A DNA stretch of 22,105 bases from Pseudomonadota bacterium (GCA_023394655.1 JAEXAG010000072.1:1-22105), one strand, 5' to 3'. Shown: positions 1-11,725, counted from the first letter of the stretch. Notes: generated by a model not told the origin, from the letters alone. A program made the numbers and translations.

Positions 1-3
1 CGC

Positions 4-345
4 TCACTCTTCCTCCGGCTCCGGCAAGGGACGCGGCGCCGGCCGGGGGCGGTCATCGACCACGCGGTAGAAGGTCTCGCCCGGCTTGATCAGGCCGAAT
101 TCGTCACGCGCGCGCTCCTCGATGGCCGCGCCACCGGAGGCGGGATCCTTGAGATCCCGCACTTCGGCATGCAGGGCGTCATTGCGCTGGCGCATTTCGG
201 TGTTGCGGCTTTCCTGCGCTTCCACCTGGGCGGCCAGCGCCTTGACATCGCGCTTGCCGCCGGGCCCCAGCCACAGGCGGTACTGCAGCCAGGCCAGCAG
301 GCCCAGCAACACCAGTACCGCCAGACCGAGCCCGCGCCGGGACAT
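4..345 (-). CDS. ftsB: Cell division protein FtsB (septum formation initiator, DivIC family)
   Basis: A 113-residue bitopic inner-membrane protein of the divisome. In this family FtsB pairs with FtsL and binds FtsQ, linking early and late division proteins and helping activate septal peptidoglycan synthesis. The sequence shows a short cytoplasmic start (MSRRGLG), one membrane helix at about residues 6-26 with the WLQYRLW border typical of FtsB, then a periplasmic coiled coil at about 33-66 rich in Ala, Glu, Gln and Arg. A conserved tail follows (EERARDEFGLIKPGETFYRVV, about 76-96) and a Pro/Glu-rich C-terminus. Length is slightly above the E. coli protein (about 103). The stop codon lies inside the window, so the gene is complete. 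It starts 3 nt after the eno stop and is very probably co-transcribed with it; ispD usually comes next, beyond the left edge. Confidence 0.93.
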   Translation of the reverse strand: MSRRGLGLAVLVLLGLLAWLQYRLWLGPGGKRDVKALAAQVEAQESRNTEMRQRNDALHAEVRDLKDPASGGAAIEERARDEFGLIKPGETFYRVVDDRPRPAPRPLPEPEEE

Positions 346-348
346 GGA

Positions 349-1638
349 TCAGCGCTTGATCGAGACGAACGCGTCGCGGCCGGCGTAGCGGGCATCGCCG
401 CCCAGCTGCTCTTCGATGCGCAGCAGCTGGTTGTACTTGGCCACGCGGTCGCTGCGGCAGAGCGAGCCGGTCTTGATCTGGGTGGCGGTGGTGGCCACGG
501 CGATGTCGGAGATCGTGGTGTCCTCGGTCTCGCCGGAGCGGTGCGAGACGATCGCCGCGTAATTCGCGGCATCGGCCATGGCGATGGCTTCCAGGGTTTC
601 GCTGAGGGTGCCGATCTGGTTGACCTTGATGAGGATGGCGTTGGCCACGGCCTCGTCGATGCCCTGCTTGAAGATGCGCGGGTTGGTGACGAACAGGTCG
701 TCGCCGACCAGCTGCACGCGCTTGCCGATCTTCGAGGTCAGCAGCTTCCAGCCTTCCCAGTCGTGCTCGCCCATGCCGTCCTCGATGGTGACGATGGGGT
801 ACTGGTCGCACCAGCCGGCGAGGAAATCCGCGAACTGCTCGGACGTCAGGCGCTTGCCTTCGCCGGTGAGGTTGTATTTGCCGTTTTCGTGGAACTCGCT
901 GGAGGCCACGTCGAGACCCAGCAGGATGTCGTCGCCGGCCTTGTAGCCGGCCTTGCCGATGGCTTCCATGATGGTGTCCAGCGCCTCGGCGTTGCTGCGC
1001 AGGTCGGGCGCGAAGCCGCCTTCATCGCCCACCGAGGTGGACAGGCCGCGGCCCTTCAGCACGGATTTCAGCGCGTGGAACACTTCGGTGCCGGCGCGCA
1101 GCGCCTCGGAGAAACGGTCGAAGCCCACCGGCAGGATCATGAATTCCTGCAGATCGACGTTGTTGTCGGCGTGGGCGCCGCCGTTGATGATGTTCATCAT
1201 CGGCACCGGCAGCACCGGCGCACGGCCGGCGGCGAGGTACTGCCACAGCGGCTGGCGACGCGAGGCCGCGGCCGCGTGGGCCACCGCCATCGAGACTCCG
1301 AGCAGCGCGTTGGCGCCGAGGCGGCCCTTGTTCTCGGTGCCGTCGAGATCGATCAGGCGCGCATCCACCGCCTTCTGGTCGCTGCCGTCCATGCCGGCCA
1401 GCGCTTCGGCGATGGTGGTGTTGACGTTTTCGACCGCCTTCCGCACGCCCTTGCCCAGATAGCGGGTCTTGTCGCCATCGCGCAGTTCCACCGCCTCCTT
1501 GGTGCCGGTCGAGGCGCCGGACGGCACCATCGCGCGGCCGAAGCTGCCGTCGGCAAGCGTCACCTCCGCTTCGAGCGTGGGATTGCCGCGGGAATCGAGG
1601 ATTTCGCGGGCGATGATGGTTTTGATGTTGGTGGTCAT
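349..1638 (-). CDS. eno: Enolase (phosphopyruvate hydratase)
   Basis: Interconverts 2-phosphoglycerate and phosphoenolpyruvate in glycolysis; in many bacteria it is also part of the RNA degradosome. The 429-residue product matches family length (E. coli 432). Visible active-site residues: H156 in the NGGAHADN segment, E206 in GDEGG, Mg ligands D243 (GLDVASS), E286 (TIEDG) and D314 (VGDDLF), and catalytic K338 in the signature ILIKVNQIGTLSET (335-348). The S-loop motif SGASTGTKEAVELRDGD is present at about 40-56. The start at 1638 gives MTTNIKTIIAREILDSRGNP, the normal N-terminus; the frame stays open 24 codons further upstream, but that extension does not look like enolase. Shine-Dalgarno match is weak. 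ftsB follows after 3 nt. Upstream lies a 365-bp gap with two palindromic repeats, so eno probably has its own promoter rather than relying only on kdsA read-through. Confidence 0.98.
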   Translation of the reverse strand: MTTNIKTIIAREILDSRGNPTLEAEVTLADGSFGRAMVPSGASTGTKEAVELRDGDKTRYLGKGVRKAVENVNTTIAEALAGMDGSDQKAVDARLIDLDGTENKGRLGANALLGVSMAVAHAAAASRRQPLWQYLAAGRAPVLPVPMMNIINGGAHADNNVDLQEFMILPVGFDRFSEALRAGTEVFHALKSVLKGRGLSTSVGDEGGFAPDLRSNAEALDTIMEAIGKAGYKAGDDILLGLDVASSEFHENGKYNLTGEGKRLTSEQFADFLAGWCDQYPIVTIEDGMGEHDWEGWKLLTSKIGKRVQLVGDDLFVTNPRIFKQGIDEAVANAILIKVNQIGTLSETLEAIAMADAANYAAIVSHRSGETEDTTISDIAVATTATQIKTGSLCRSDRVAKYNQLLRIEEQLGGDARYAGRDAFVSIKR

Positions 1639-1656
1639 GGTGTCCGTAGCAATTGC

Positions 1657-1671
1657 TTCACGCGTCGTGAA
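1657..1671. promoter_or_regulatory. Palindrome in the eno leader (possible operator)
   Basis: TTCACG-CGT-CGTGAA is a perfect 6-3-6 inverted repeat 19-33 nt upstream of the eno start codon. It abuts another palindrome, AGCAATTGCT (1648-1657). The arrangement resembles a dimeric repressor site, but I do not recognise the regulator, and in GC-rich DNA such a site can arise by chance. Confidence 0.25.
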
Positions 1672-1695
1672 AGAAGTGATGTGCGAGTCCGGGCC

Positions 1696-1795
1696 GGGCG
1701 GGCAACCCATTGCCCCGACACGCCGTGAATGCGTCCATGCAGGCTAATCCGCGCCATCCATGGCGCGTATTGTCGTGGCAATGGGTTGCCCGCCC
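1696..1795. repeat. Long imperfect palindrome, copy A of a dispersed repeat
   Basis: About 100 bp between kdsA and eno. The outer arms are GGGCGGGCAACCCATTGCC (1696-1714) and GGCAATGGGTTGCCCGCCC (1777-1795), a perfect 19-bp match; complementarity continues inward with one mismatch to about 1720/1771. Inside is a second hairpin, GCGCCAT-CC-ATGGCGC (1751-1766), and the block GACACGCCGTGAA (1717-1729). Copy B at 1861-1966 carries the same internal blocks in reverse orientation. Together the two fill most of this 365-bp gene-free gap. I associate such elements with Xanthomonadaceae genomes but did not search. Possible roles are transcription termination, mRNA 3'-end protection after kdsA, or a mobile palindromic (REP/MITE-like) unit. 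Confidence 0.8.
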
Positions 1796-1860
1796 GTCCC
1801 TTCCGGTTCCGCCGCCGCACGCAAGCGGAGCGCACCAAACGCGGCGAGGTGATGGGAGGA

Positions 1861-1966
1861 CTCGCGAATCGGTTCCCTTTCCGGGACCATCCGCGCCATG
1901 GATGGCGCGGTTGAGCCCCCATGGATGGGTTCACGGCGTGTCCCGGAAAGGGAACAGGCTCGCGAG
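1861..1966. repeat. Long imperfect palindrome, copy B (inverted relative to copy A)
   Basis: About 106 bp just downstream of the kdsA stop. Outer arms at 1861-1886 and 1941-1966 are 26 bp long with four non-pairing positions at most and contain GTTCCCTTTCCGGGA against TCCCGGAAAGGGAAC. The inner hairpin is GCGCCAT-GG-ATGGCGC (1893-1908), and TTCACGGCGTGTC (1930-1942) is the reverse complement of the block in copy A. The core therefore matches copy A in reverse orientation, while the outer stems have unrelated sequence yet remain self-complementary. This is the pattern expected if the folded shape, rather than the arm sequence, is what is kept. Confidence 0.8.
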
Positions 1967-2003
1967 TCCCTGCTGAAAGCACGAATTTCCACCGCCCCCG
2001 GGC

Positions 2004-2839
2004 TCACGTCGCGGATTCCTCCTCCAGGAAACCGCTGCGCTTGGTGATCGCGTCGATCTCCTTCAGCGTTTCCAGCAGCGCCCGCATCTTGCCCAGCGGC
2101 CAGGCGTTGGGGCCGTCGCTGAGCGCCTTCGAGGGGTCGGGATGGGTTTCCATGAAGATGCCGCTGATGCCGACCGCCATCGCCGCGCGCGAGAGCACGG
2201 GCACGAATTCGCGCTGGCCGCCGCTGGAACTACCCTGCCCGCCCGGCAACTGCACGGAATGGGTGGCGTCGAAGACCACGGGGCAGCCGGTTTCGCGCAT
2301 CACCGCGAGCGAGCGCATGTCGGATACGAGGTTGTTGTAGCCGAAGCTGGCGCCGCGCTCGCAGACCATGATGTCGTGGTTGCCGGTGGATTTCGCCTTC
2401 TCGACCACCGGCTTCATGTCCCAGGGCGAGAGGAACTGGCCCTTCTTGATGTTGACCGGCTTGCCGGCGGCACAGACCCGGGTGATGAAATCGGTCTGGC
2501 GGACGAGGAAGGCCGGCGTCTGCAGCACGTCCACCACGCTGGCCACTTCATCCATCGGCGTGTATTCGTGCACGTCGGTCAGCACCGGCACGTCGAGCTG
2601 GCGCTTCACTTCGGCCAGCACCTTCAGGCCTTCTTCCATGCCGGGGCCGCGGAAGGCGTTGATCGACGTGCGATTCGCCTTGTCGAAGCTGGACTTGAAG
2701 ATGAAGGGGATGCCGAGCTCGCCGGTGATCTCCTTCAGCGCGCCGGCGGTGTCGAGCTGCAGCTGCATCGACTCCACCACGCACGGCCCGGCGATCAGGA
2801 AAAACGGCTGGTCTAGCCCGATGTCGAAGCCGCAAAGTT

Positions 2840-2843
<4 letters not shown>
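2004..2843 (-). CDS. kdsA: 2-dehydro-3-deoxyphosphooctonate aldolase (Kdo-8-phosphate synthase), metal-dependent type
   Basis: Condenses phosphoenolpyruvate with arabinose 5-phosphate to Kdo-8-phosphate, the first committed step to the Kdo sugar of lipopolysaccharide. The 279-residue product has KSSFDKANRTS (50-60), RGPGMEEGL (65-73), TDVHE (89-93) and DATHSVQLPGG (192-202). The N-terminal motif is IAGPCVVES with C21, where the E. coli metal-independent enzyme has Asn. C21, H195, E232 and D243 keep the spacing of the four metal ligands of the Aquifex enzyme (C11, H185, E222, D233, each offset by 10), so a divalent metal is probably required. The start MKLCGFDIGL at 2843 overlaps the pyrG stop by 4 nt (ATGA), which implies translational coupling. 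The frame runs open much further upstream inside pyrG, but that part is a shadow. Confidence 0.97.
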
Positions 2844-4519
<1,676 letters not shown>

Positions 4520-4546
4520 GAGGCAATCGTCTCGCTGGAAAGCGAC

Positions 4547-4552
4547 ATTCTA
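4547..4552 (-). promoter_or_regulatory. Possible -10 element upstream of pyrG
   Basis: TAGAAT on the minus strand, five of six matches to the sigma70 -10 hexamer, 28 nt before the pyrG ATG. No convincing -35 hexamer is seen at 16-18 nt, so this is a weak call. The same TAGAAT occurs at the same distance upstream of the minus-strand hydrolase gene at 16567. Confidence 0.3.
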
Positions 4553-4594
4553 CCGGATGCCGGCCGGGCTTGGGCCGCGGCGGCCGGCAAGCGA

Positions 4595-4617
4595 AAGCCC
4601 CGCGCTGGGCGGGGCTT
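4595..4617 (-). terminator. Rho-independent terminator of the small secreted protein gene
   Basis: A perfect 9-bp stem, AAGCCCCGC / GCGGGGCTT, with a 5-nt loop. On the minus strand it is followed by the modest U-rich tail TTCGCTT. It sits 41 nt past the stop of the minus-strand gene at 4659 and upstream of the likely pyrG promoter, separating the two units. Confidence 0.7.
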
Positions 4618-4658
4618 CCGGGGCCTTTCGGCCGTTCGGGAACGAAGCGCCACGGCGT

Positions 4659-4916
4659 TCAGCGCAGCGGCTCCTCCTCTTCCTTCTCGCGCTCGTCGCC
4701 ACTGCGGTTGGCGCGACGCTCGGCACGGCGCTTCTGCGCGGCTTCGGCCTCGGCACGGCGCTGGGCCTCGGATTTCTGCTGGCGCGGCGCCTCTTCGCCC
4801 GCCTGCTGGCCGGAGCGCTGGGTCGGCGGCGATTGCTGCTGCGCCATGGCAGCGCCGGCGACGGCCAGGCCGGCCAGCGCGGCACCCGTGATCAGCACGA
4901 TGTTGCGAATCTTCAT
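4659..4916 (-). CDS. Small secreted charged protein of unknown function
   Basis: An 85-residue product that I do not recognise by name. Residues 1-25 form a clear signal peptide (MKIRNIVLITGAALAGLAVAGAAMA, with cleavage expected after AMA). The mature part of about 60 residues starts with a Gln/Pro stretch (QQQSPPTQRSGQQAG) and continues as a highly charged, probably helical segment rich in Glu, Arg and Ala (about 43-85), ending EKEEEEPLR. There are no Cys residues and no known domain. The start is well supported: AGGAGGAA (4921-4928) lies 4 nt before ATG, and a terminator follows. It is a single-gene unit divergent from parE. It is probably periplasmic; the low-complexity composition rules out a function call. 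A real translated gene is likely given the signal peptide, ribosome site and terminator together. Confidence 0.75.
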   Translation of the reverse strand: MKIRNIVLITGAALAGLAVAGAAMAQQQSPPTQRSGQQAGEEAPRQQKSEAQRRAEAEAAQKRRAERRANRSGDEREKEEEEPLR

Positions 4917-4967
4917 GACGTTCCTCCTCGGGCATTCGTCGCGGCGATCCTAGCGCGGCACGGCTGA

Positions 4968-5007
4968 ATCCCGGCCAGCCGGGATGCGCGGCGGCGGGCC
5001 GCATCCC
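4968..5007. other. Two overlapping, mutually exclusive hairpins before parE
   Basis: ATCCCGGC-CA-GCCGGGAT (4968-4985) is a perfect 8-bp inverted repeat. GGGATGCG (4981-4988) pairs equally well with CGCATCCC (5000-5007). The right arm of the first hairpin overlaps the left arm of the second, so only one can form at a time. They lie in the 132-bp gap between the divergent small-protein gene and parE, ending 41 nt before the parE ATG. This could be a leader switch or an operator; chance is possible in DNA this GC-rich. Confidence 0.35.
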
Positions 5008-5048
5008 CTATCCTTCCCGCTCCACGCGACCGAAGCCCGCAACATCGA

Positions 5049-6938
5049 ATGAACACCCGTTACAACGCCGCCGACATCGAAGTCCTCTCCGGCCTGGATC
5101 CGGTCAAGCGCCGGCCCGGCATGTACACCGACACCAGCCGGCCCAACCATCTGGCGCAGGAGGTCATCGACAACGCGGTGGACGAGGCGCTGGCCGGCCA
5201 TGCCAAGCGCATCGACGTGACCGTGTTCGCCGACGGCAGCTGCGAAGTGGCCGACGATGGCCGCGGCATGCCGGTGGACATCCACCCGGAGGAAGGCATC
5301 CCCGGCGTCGAGCTGATCCTCACGCGGCTCCATGCAGGCGGCAAGTTCAGCAACCGCAACTACACCTTCTCCGGCGGCCTGCACGGCGTCGGCGTCAGCG
5401 TGGTCAACGCGCTTTCCACCCGGGTGGATGTCTTCATCAAGCGCGAGGGCAACGAATACGGCATGGCCTTCGCCGATGGCCACCGCGCCTCGCCGCTGGA
5501 GGTGGTCGGCTCGGTGGGCAGGAAGAACACCGGCACCCGGCTGCGCTTCTGGCCGGATCCGAAGTATTTCGACAGCCCGAAGTTCTCGCTGCGCGCGCTC
5601 CGCCACCTGCTGCGCGCCAAGGCCGTGCTGTGTCCGGGCCTGACCGTGACCCTGCTGGACGAAGCCAGCGGCGAGCGCGAGCAATGGTTCTACGAGGACG
5701 GCCTGCGCGATTACCTCAAGGGCGCGCTGGCGCAGGTGGAAGCGCTGCCGCCGGAGCTGTTCGTCGGCCAGCTGAAGAAGGACACCGAAATCGTCGATTG
5801 GGCGGTGGCCTGGGTGACCGATGGCGAGCTGGTGCAGGAAAGCTACGTCAACCTGATCCCCACCGCCCAGCACGGCACCCACGTCAACGGCCTGCGTTCG
5901 GGCTTGACCGCGGCTCTGCGCGAGTTCTGCGAATTCCGCAACCTGCTGCCGCGCGGGGTGAAACTGGCCCCGGAGGATGTCTGGGACCGGATCGCCTTCG
6001 TGCTCAGCCTGAAGATGCAGGAGCCGCAGTTCTCCGGCCAGACCAAGGAGCGGCTGAGCTCCCGGCAGGCGGCCGGATTCATCGAATCCGCCAGCCACGA
6101 TGCGTTTTCCCTGTGGCTCAACAGCCATCCGGAGCTGGGCGAGAAGATCGCGCAACTGGCCATCGAACGCGCCAGCGCGCGGCTGAAGACCGAAAAGCAG
6201 ATCGTCCGCAAGAAAGTCACGCAAGGCCCGGCCCTGCCCGGCAAGCTGGCCGACTGCATCAGCCAGGATCTCTCGCGCACCGAACTGTTCCTGGTGGAAG
6301 GCGATTCGGCCGGCGGCAGCGCCAAGCAGGCCCGCGACAAGGATTTCCAGGCGATCCTGCCCCTGCGCGGCAAGATCCTCAACACTTGGGAAGTGGCCTC
6401 CGGCAGCGTGCTGGCCTCGACCGAAGTGCATGACCTGGCGGTGGCGATCGGCTGCGATCCCGGCAAGGACGACATCTCCGGCCTGCGCTACGGCAAGGTG
6501 GTGATCCTGGCCGATGCCGACAGCGATGGCCTGCACATCGCCACCCTGCTCTCGGCCCTGTTCCTCAAGCATTTCCCGACGCTGGTGGAGGCCGGACACG
6601 TGTTTGTGGCGATGCCGCCGCTGTTCCGCGTGGACGTGGGCAAGCAGGTGTTCTACGCGCTGGACGAAGAGGAAAAGCGCCTGCTGCTGGAACGCGTGGA
6701 GCGCGAGAAGATGAAGGGCGCGATCAACGTGACCCGCTTCAAGGGCCTCGGCGAGATGAACCCGCAGCAGCTGCGCGAATCCACCATCCACCCCGATACC
6801 CGCCGGCTTGTGCAGCTGACCAACGACGATGCCGACCTGACCCGCGGCCTGATGGACATGCTGCTGGCCAAGAAGCGCGCCGGCGACCGCAAGACCTGGC
6901 TGGAAGCCAAGGGCGACCTGGCGACGCTGGAAGTCTGA
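5049..6938 (+). CDS. parE: DNA topoisomerase IV subunit B
   Basis: ATPase subunit of topoisomerase IV, which with ParC unlinks replicated chromosomes. At 629 residues it matches E. coli ParE (630) and lacks the insert found in proteobacterial GyrB. The GHKL ATPase domain (about 1-215) shows EVIDNAVDEAL with N42, DDGRGMP (69-75) and the lid GLHGVGVSVVNAL (110-122). The transducer domain with the QTKERL switch lysine (331-336) follows. The TOPRIM domain has EGDSAGGSAKQARD (417-430) and the metal-binding DADSDGLHI (489-497). The C-terminus ends with the standard FKGLGEMNP segment and TRRLVQL. The residues after PLRGKILNTWEV look wild-type rather than obviously quinolone-resistant. It is apparently a single gene, convergent with the helicase gene 11 nt away, with no clear terminator between them. 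Confidence 0.97.
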   Translation: MNTRYNAADIEVLSGLDPVKRRPGMYTDTSRPNHLAQEVIDNAVDEALAGHAKRIDVTVFADGSCEVADDGRGMPVDIHPEEGIPGVELILTRLHAGGKFSNRNYTFSGGLHGVGVSVVNALSTRVDVFIKREGNEYGMAFADGHRASPLEVVGSVGRKNTGTRLRFWPDPKYFDSPKFSLRALRHLLRAKAVLCPGLTVTLLDEASGEREQWFYEDGLRDYLKGALAQVEALPPELFVGQLKKDTEIVDWAVAWVTDGELVQESYVNLIPTAQHGTHVNGLRSGLTAALREFCEFRNLLPRGVKLAPEDVWDRIAFVLSLKMQEPQFSGQTKERLSSRQAAGFIESASHDAFSLWLNSHPELGEKIAQLAIERASARLKTEKQIVRKKVTQGPALPGKLADCISQDLSRTELFLVEGDSAGGSAKQARDKDFQAILPLRGKILNTWEVASGSVLASTEVHDLAVAIGCDPGKDDISGLRYGKVVILADADSDGLHIATLLSALFLKHFPTLVEAGHVFVAMPPLFRVDVGKQVFYALDEEEKRLLLERVEREKMKGAINVTRFKGLGEMNPQQLRESTIHPDTRRLVQLTNDDADLTRGLMDMLLAKKRAGDRKTWLEAKGDLATLEV

Positions 6939-6949
6939 GACCGGCCCGG

Positions 6950-8806
6950 TCAGGCCGCGAGCTGGTGCCGGACGTTCTCGATGGCCTCCGAAACACGGCG
7001 ACTGATCAATGAGTCGCCGTGGTGAAGCATCACCAGCCGGTGCGTCGCGCGTGTCATCGCCACATAAAGCAGCTTCACCTCGCTCTCGACGTCGTCGGGA
7101 TGTTCGCTCGCGCCCATTCGTCCCAGCCCCGGGATCGCCACCACCGGGAACTCCAGCCCCTTGCTGCTGTGCATGGTCATCACCCGCACCGCATCCCGGC
7201 CATCGAAGAGTTCGTCCTTGCCTGCCGCATCCACCGCACTGCGGAACGGGATGTCACGCGACGACAGCATTCGCGCAACCTCGTCCACCTGCCAGCGCGT
7301 GCTGCACAGCACCGCCATGTCCGACCAAACATGCCCGTCGCCATGTGCGTTGCGCAGGCTTTCAACCAGCATTGCCAGCTCATCGTGCTTGCTGCGCGCC
7401 GCCAGCAACACCGGGACATCGCCGCGTCTGCCGGCACTCTCGGGCTGGATCACCGGAACCCCTTCGTCATCGCTGCTGCGTTCGGTCAGCATTTCGTCCG
7501 CGAACACCCGCGCCACGGAAAGCACCTCCAGCGTATTGCGGTAGTTGAGCCGCAGGATGGTGGTATGCCCCACCGCATCGATGCCCACGCTCTTCCAGCT
7601 GAACTTGCGACGGCTTGCGCCGCCGCCGTAGATGTTCTGTGCATCGTCGTAGAGCACCAGAAGCGAATTGCTGTCGGGGTCCACCATCTGCACGACCAGC
7701 CGATACCAGTCCGGCTGGAAATCGTGTCCCTCGTCGATCATCAGCGCACCGTACTGCCCGCGCGGCACATGGCCCTTCTCGACGCCCTCGATGACGCTTT
7801 CCACCCATTTCTCGTACATGTCGCTGCCACCGGACGCGATCGGGAGGTGGTAGGTCTTGAGCATCTCCCTGCACCACGAGTGGAACGTCCGCACGTGCAC
7901 GCGCGCTGAAAGATCACGCTCGGCCAGCATGCTGCCAAGTCGTGCGGAAAGTGTGCGGTTGTAGCAAAGCACGAGCACCGGCTTGTTCAATGCCTGCGCC
8001 AGTTGCAGGCAGCGGTAGCCCAGGATCATGGTTTTCCCCGAACCGGCCACCCCATGAATGATGCGATGGCCCGAGCCCAGGGAGCGTGCGAGCTGCTCCT
8101 GCTGGAGATCCATCACTTTCATGAGATCCGGAATGGCGGTTTCGCCGGAGAACAGCCCGAACTGGCCGGCCTGCCCGGAAATGCGCAGATCGGGGAACAC
8201 ATGACCGCGGATCTGATCGATTTGCGGCAACGTGAGCCGGCACGGGAACGAGCGTTCGAACATCGTCCACAGGCACTGCTGGAAATCCTCCTCACCGACG
8301 GAGGGCACCATTTCGTCCTTGCAGATCACCAGATGGCCGGGGATGACGCGTTCGATATCGGCCTGCTCGAACTCATCACGGGTGATGTTGGTGAAGACCA
8401 CGCCATAGGCCCAGGGAAACGCCAGCTTGCCCGCATGGGGGCTGCCCACGGGCTGCTGGAGCATCGGGTCCTGCTGCAGCATGCGGACGATTTCCAGCAC
8501 ATGCGCGCGCGCCTGGAGCAGAGGGTTGCTGAAGCGCTTCAGCCCGGCTTGGGTCAGCACGTCGAAGGAATCGGGGCTGATGTCGCGTATCGAATCGAGC
8601 GGCCAGTCCTTGACTTCCAACACCAGAAGTCCGCGATCTGGATGCAGGACGATGAAATCCGGATGCACACGCTGACGACCGACCGCCACGTTGTACCAAA
8701 CCAGATAGTCGTCCTCGAGCTTTTCCGAAAGCCTGTCGTAGAGCCGCTGCTCGCCACGGGTTTCGAACCGCAAGTGCGCGCCGCGCCGCGGCAACATCTG
8801 AGCCAT
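6950..8806 (-). CDS. NERD nuclease-domain / UvrD-like SF1 helicase fusion
   Basis: A 618-residue predicted nuclease-helicase. The N-terminal NERD domain (about 14-140) has ETRGEQRLYDRL and the PD-(D/E)xK-like core HPDF-x12-EVK with D50, E64 and K66, so the nuclease site looks intact. The C-terminal superfamily 1 helicase has Walker A GVAGSGKT (252-259), RTFHSW (306-311), Walker B MIDEGHDF (356-363, a DEGH in place of DEAQ), motif III LYDDAQNIYGGG (385-396), motif IV LRLNYRNT (418-425), motif V MTMHSSKGLEFPVV (543-556) and motif VI YVAMTRATHR (581-590). The start is backed by a GGAGGGGG site 5 nt before the ATG. NERD-helicases occur as accessory DNA-processing genes, sometimes in defence regions; the substrate here is unknown. 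The gene stands alone, convergent to parE and divergent from alaS, and by eye looks slightly less GC-rich than its neighbours. Confidence 0.9.
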   Translation of the reverse strand: MAQMLPRRGAHLRFETRGEQRLYDRLSEKLEDDYLVWYNVAVGRQRVHPDFIVLHPDRGLLVLEVKDWPLDSIRDISPDSFDVLTQAGLKRFSNPLLQARAHVLEIVRMLQQDPMLQQPVGSPHAGKLAFPWAYGVVFTNITRDEFEQADIERVIPGHLVICKDEMVPSVGEEDFQQCLWTMFERSFPCRLTLPQIDQIRGHVFPDLRISGQAGQFGLFSGETAIPDLMKVMDLQQEQLARSLGSGHRIIHGVAGSGKTMILGYRCLQLAQALNKPVLVLCYNRTLSARLGSMLAERDLSARVHVRTFHSWCREMLKTYHLPIASGGSDMYEKWVESVIEGVEKGHVPRGQYGALMIDEGHDFQPDWYRLVVQMVDPDSNSLLVLYDDAQNIYGGGASRRKFSWKSVGIDAVGHTTILRLNYRNTLEVLSVARVFADEMLTERSSDDEGVPVIQPESAGRRGDVPVLLAARSKHDELAMLVESLRNAHGDGHVWSDMAVLCSTRWQVDEVARMLSSRDIPFRSAVDAAGKDELFDGRDAVRVMTMHSSKGLEFPVVAIPGLGRMGASEHPDDVESEVKLLYVAMTRATHRLVMLHHGDSLISRRVSEAIENVRHQLAA

Positions 8807-9035
8807 GGAACCCCCTCCGTTGAGAAACCGAGGATATCAACCTGCTGCAAGGGTTTCAGCGAATCGCCATCCGCGCCGATGCCTCGCTCCCCTTGCCGCC
8901 CGCCTCCGGCTTTGAGTGCGATCACCCCGGCCTGTTAATCTTGCCGGCCCAACCTTGCCGTACTGATACCGCATCCCCATGACGGGTGCGGGTTCCACCC
9001 TGTCCGGCCCACCGTGCCACAGACTCGCCAACCCC

Positions 9036-11669
<2,634 letters not shown>

Positions 11670-11725
11670 AACAGGCAATCCGTCGCAGTTTCCGGAAATC
11701 TTGCCGGCCACCCCGGGCCGCGCGA

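Noticed and set aside
1639..1710. A 24-residue N-terminal extension of enolase
   Set aside because: The residues do not resemble the family, and they overlap the palindrome repeat; MTTNIKTI is the normal start.
1639..2003. An insertion sequence or a CRISPR array between kdsA and eno
   Set aside because: No transposase frame with recognisable motifs, only two copies, inverted rather than direct, and no regular spacers. Better described as palindromic repeats.
4950..6791. A 613-codon minus-strand frame opposite parE
   Set aside because: Composition is that of a high-GC shadow; parE is complete and conserved on the plus strand.
8807..9035. A gene, RNA or alanine-responsive leader in the 229-bp gap before alaS
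   Set aside because: I see no T-box or attenuator features, no convincing promoter and no small gene with a ribosome site.
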